Positions 29,801-30,658 of a stretch of 30,658 nucleotides of DNA are shown piece after piece (position 1 is the stretch's first letter; each line of letters starts with the position of its first letter). Below the pieces are notes generated by a model. That model worked only from the letters and a program-made list of their open reading frames with translations. It made no database searches and was not told the origin of the DNA. The stretch is from Flammula alnicola (Eukaryota > Basidiomycota > Agaricomycetes > Agaricales > Strophariaceae). Made by a program: the position numbers and the translations under genes. The stretch is taken from assembly GCA_015499995.1 (NCBI GenBank), contig JADNRV010000481.1, positions 1 to 30,658 of the forward strand. The letters run 5' to 3'.

Positions 29801-30155
29801 CTCACTTGGTCAAGAAGACGCACAACCAGGTTGGAAAATGTTGAAGCGCTTGTACCATTGGGTGATAGCTGAAGGACTGAAAGCAATGTCAACGTATAAC
29901 CATTATAAGAGTAATTGAATGGGACGCACGTCTCCGCTTCACCATATCCGTCAGTTGAGTGAAATTGGTGTCAACCTTGTGCCCTATATGACTATCACTT
30001 TGTTGAAGTACGTCGAAAGTAGATATTGGACTCATCTACCTCTTCAAGATATCTTGACAATGAGCAACCAAATCGTTCTTCAGTGATTCATTCGTCCTTG
30101 ACGCGGGCACATACGTGTGAACAAGGGGATCAAGGATGGGTGAAATTGGCGACAT
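26872..30155 (-). CDS. TUBGCP3: Gamma-tubulin complex component 3 (GCP3/Spc98 family), about 16 exons
   Basis: Exons placed: 30155-30040, 29991-29930, 29876-29806, 29756-29544 (must contain one unplaced intron or a frame break), 29487-29357, 29306-28955, 28898-28804, 28751-28452, 28402-28306, 28254-28071, 28010-27670, 27620-27388, 27338-27276, 27221-27156 and 27102-26872. The product is about 830 aa. With GCP2, GCP3 forms the gamma-tubulin small complex that nucleates microtubules at spindle pole bodies. Family marks: RDTLYLMQGISGKYVRF and EQSLCHYLQTQLTEYYRLIAVLE (GRIP1), LVNLIHSYTDNGDPFV, FFATLHKWLFSGELYDPFEEFF, FKLLDHLSALKSFLLLGHGDF and WDVFTLEYKVNPPIDTV (GRIP2). The intron after residue LLEE (28803-28752) fits only as a GC-AG intron. 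The C-terminus ends KPKKDQQPTKS with TGA. The ATG at 30153-30155 is the best start, but the N-terminal exons are the least certain. Confidence 0.88.
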
Positions 30156-30258
30156 GATGGATAGGGTCTCCCTTTCAGTTTATCTGACTTCTATCGCTAG
30201 GTACTTTATGGGAGAGGCATAGATTTAATGGAGTTTGGTGTTAACAATATGACATTGT
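30156..30258 (-). promoter_or_regulatory. Short GCP3 upstream region, next to a MITE
   Basis: Only about 100 nt separate the GCP3 ATG from the MITE at 30259, so the promoter must be compact or lie partly within the element. No TATA box is obvious. Confidence 0.3.
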
Positions 30259-30626
30259 AGGACCCCGGATAATGTCCTGATAGGTCAGATACAAAAAAGG
30301 CACATTTTCCGGCTTTTCGGGTGGACACAAATTTTCAGTTTTTGGCGCGATTTCGGGTGGATTTGGTGCCCGACCTCAATTTTTTCCCGCCAATTTCGGG
30401 TGGACGAATTTCGGCCGAAATTTGCCTTTTTAAGCGCGTGGGCCATAAAAATTTTCTCCGGCAGGCCCTTTCGTCCATCATTCGGGTGGACAATACACTC
30501 AACCTCCATGAATTTTTTTGGCCGGGCTCGGGTGGACACTGCCAGAAAATATCTGACCTTCGCGGCCTGCAGCCGCGATTTCGGGTGGATTTGTATCTGA
30601 CCTATCAGGGCATTATCCGGGGTCCT
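30259..30626. mobile_element. MITE (368 bp) with 8-bp target duplication and six same-strand TCGGGTGGA motifs
   Basis: Left end AGGACCCCGGATAATGTCCT and right end AGGGCATTATCCGGGGTCCT are inverted copies with one mismatch in the first 20 nt, and the match extends through TGATAGGTCAGATACAAA. The flanks GACATTGT (30251-30258) and GACATTGT (30627-30634) are a perfect 8-bp duplication, as made by hAT-like and some other DNA transposons. Inside, (T/C)TCGGGTGGA starts at 30316, 30352, 30395, 30481, 30527 and 30580, always on the + strand. There is no transposase ORF. Confidence 0.9.
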
Positions 30627-30658
30627 GACATTGTGAATCTGATTCTAGTTAGTCACGT

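Noticed and set aside
1..30658. CRISPR array, rRNA or bacterial operon
   Set aside because: No regularly spaced identical short repeats, no rRNA-like sequence, and spliceosomal introns throughout.

Overview
The window looks like a chromosome segment of a mushroom-forming basidiomycete (Agaricomycete-type). Genes are dense and split by many short introns (about 41-68 nt) with GTRNGT-type donors. The conserved proteins read best as filamentous-fungal or basidiomycete versions (MED17, RPL5, RBM42-like, verprolin, PDI with HDEL, GCP3, a Zn2Cys6 factor). There are no bacterial-style operons. All exon models were spliced by eye with the reading phase checked at each junction; none has transcript support.

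Left part (1-~14,100) is accessory and transposon-rich. From left to right it holds: a degenerate 213-bp tandem repeat (113-540); a small two-exon minus-strand gene (654-1020) of unknown function; an eight-exon minus-strand gene of unknown function with a six-cysteine cluster (1674-3929), whose frame is broken in exon 6; LTR-retroelement-like debris (4050-6240); a 576-bp-spaced pair of identical 199-bp direct repeats (6241-7015); an ORF1-only non-LTR retrotransposon with poly(A) tail and 12-bp target duplication (7248-8915); a hAT-type MITE with 8-bp duplication (9252-9673); a 2 x 54-bp tandem repeat (10239-10346); a long stretch without convincing genes; and a pogo/Fot1-type MITE in a TA duplication (12995-13571). 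The two minus-strand genes each lie just to the left of a matching polypurine box (1181-1194 and 4461-4474), which suggests that they are antisense cargo of LTR elements.

Right part (14,382-30,155) is a compact block of seven core genes. A Zn2Cys6 transcription factor (-) and MED17 (+) diverge from a shared 729-bp promoter region with Gcn4-type and E-box motifs. MED17 (+) converges on RPL5 (-). RPL5 diverges from the RBM42-like RRM gene (+). Verprolin (+) and protein disulfide isomerase (+) follow, and PDI converges on gamma-tubulin complex component 3 (-). These are housekeeping functions (transcription, translation, actin, ER folding, microtubule nucleation), not one pathway. A 368-bp MITE with 8-bp target duplication (30259-30626) sits just upstream of the GCP3 gene at the right edge.

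The best candidates for something undescribed are the intron-rich antisense gene pair beside the polypurine boxes, and the ORF1-only, HAL1-like LINE. Neither can be settled without homology searches against related genomes.
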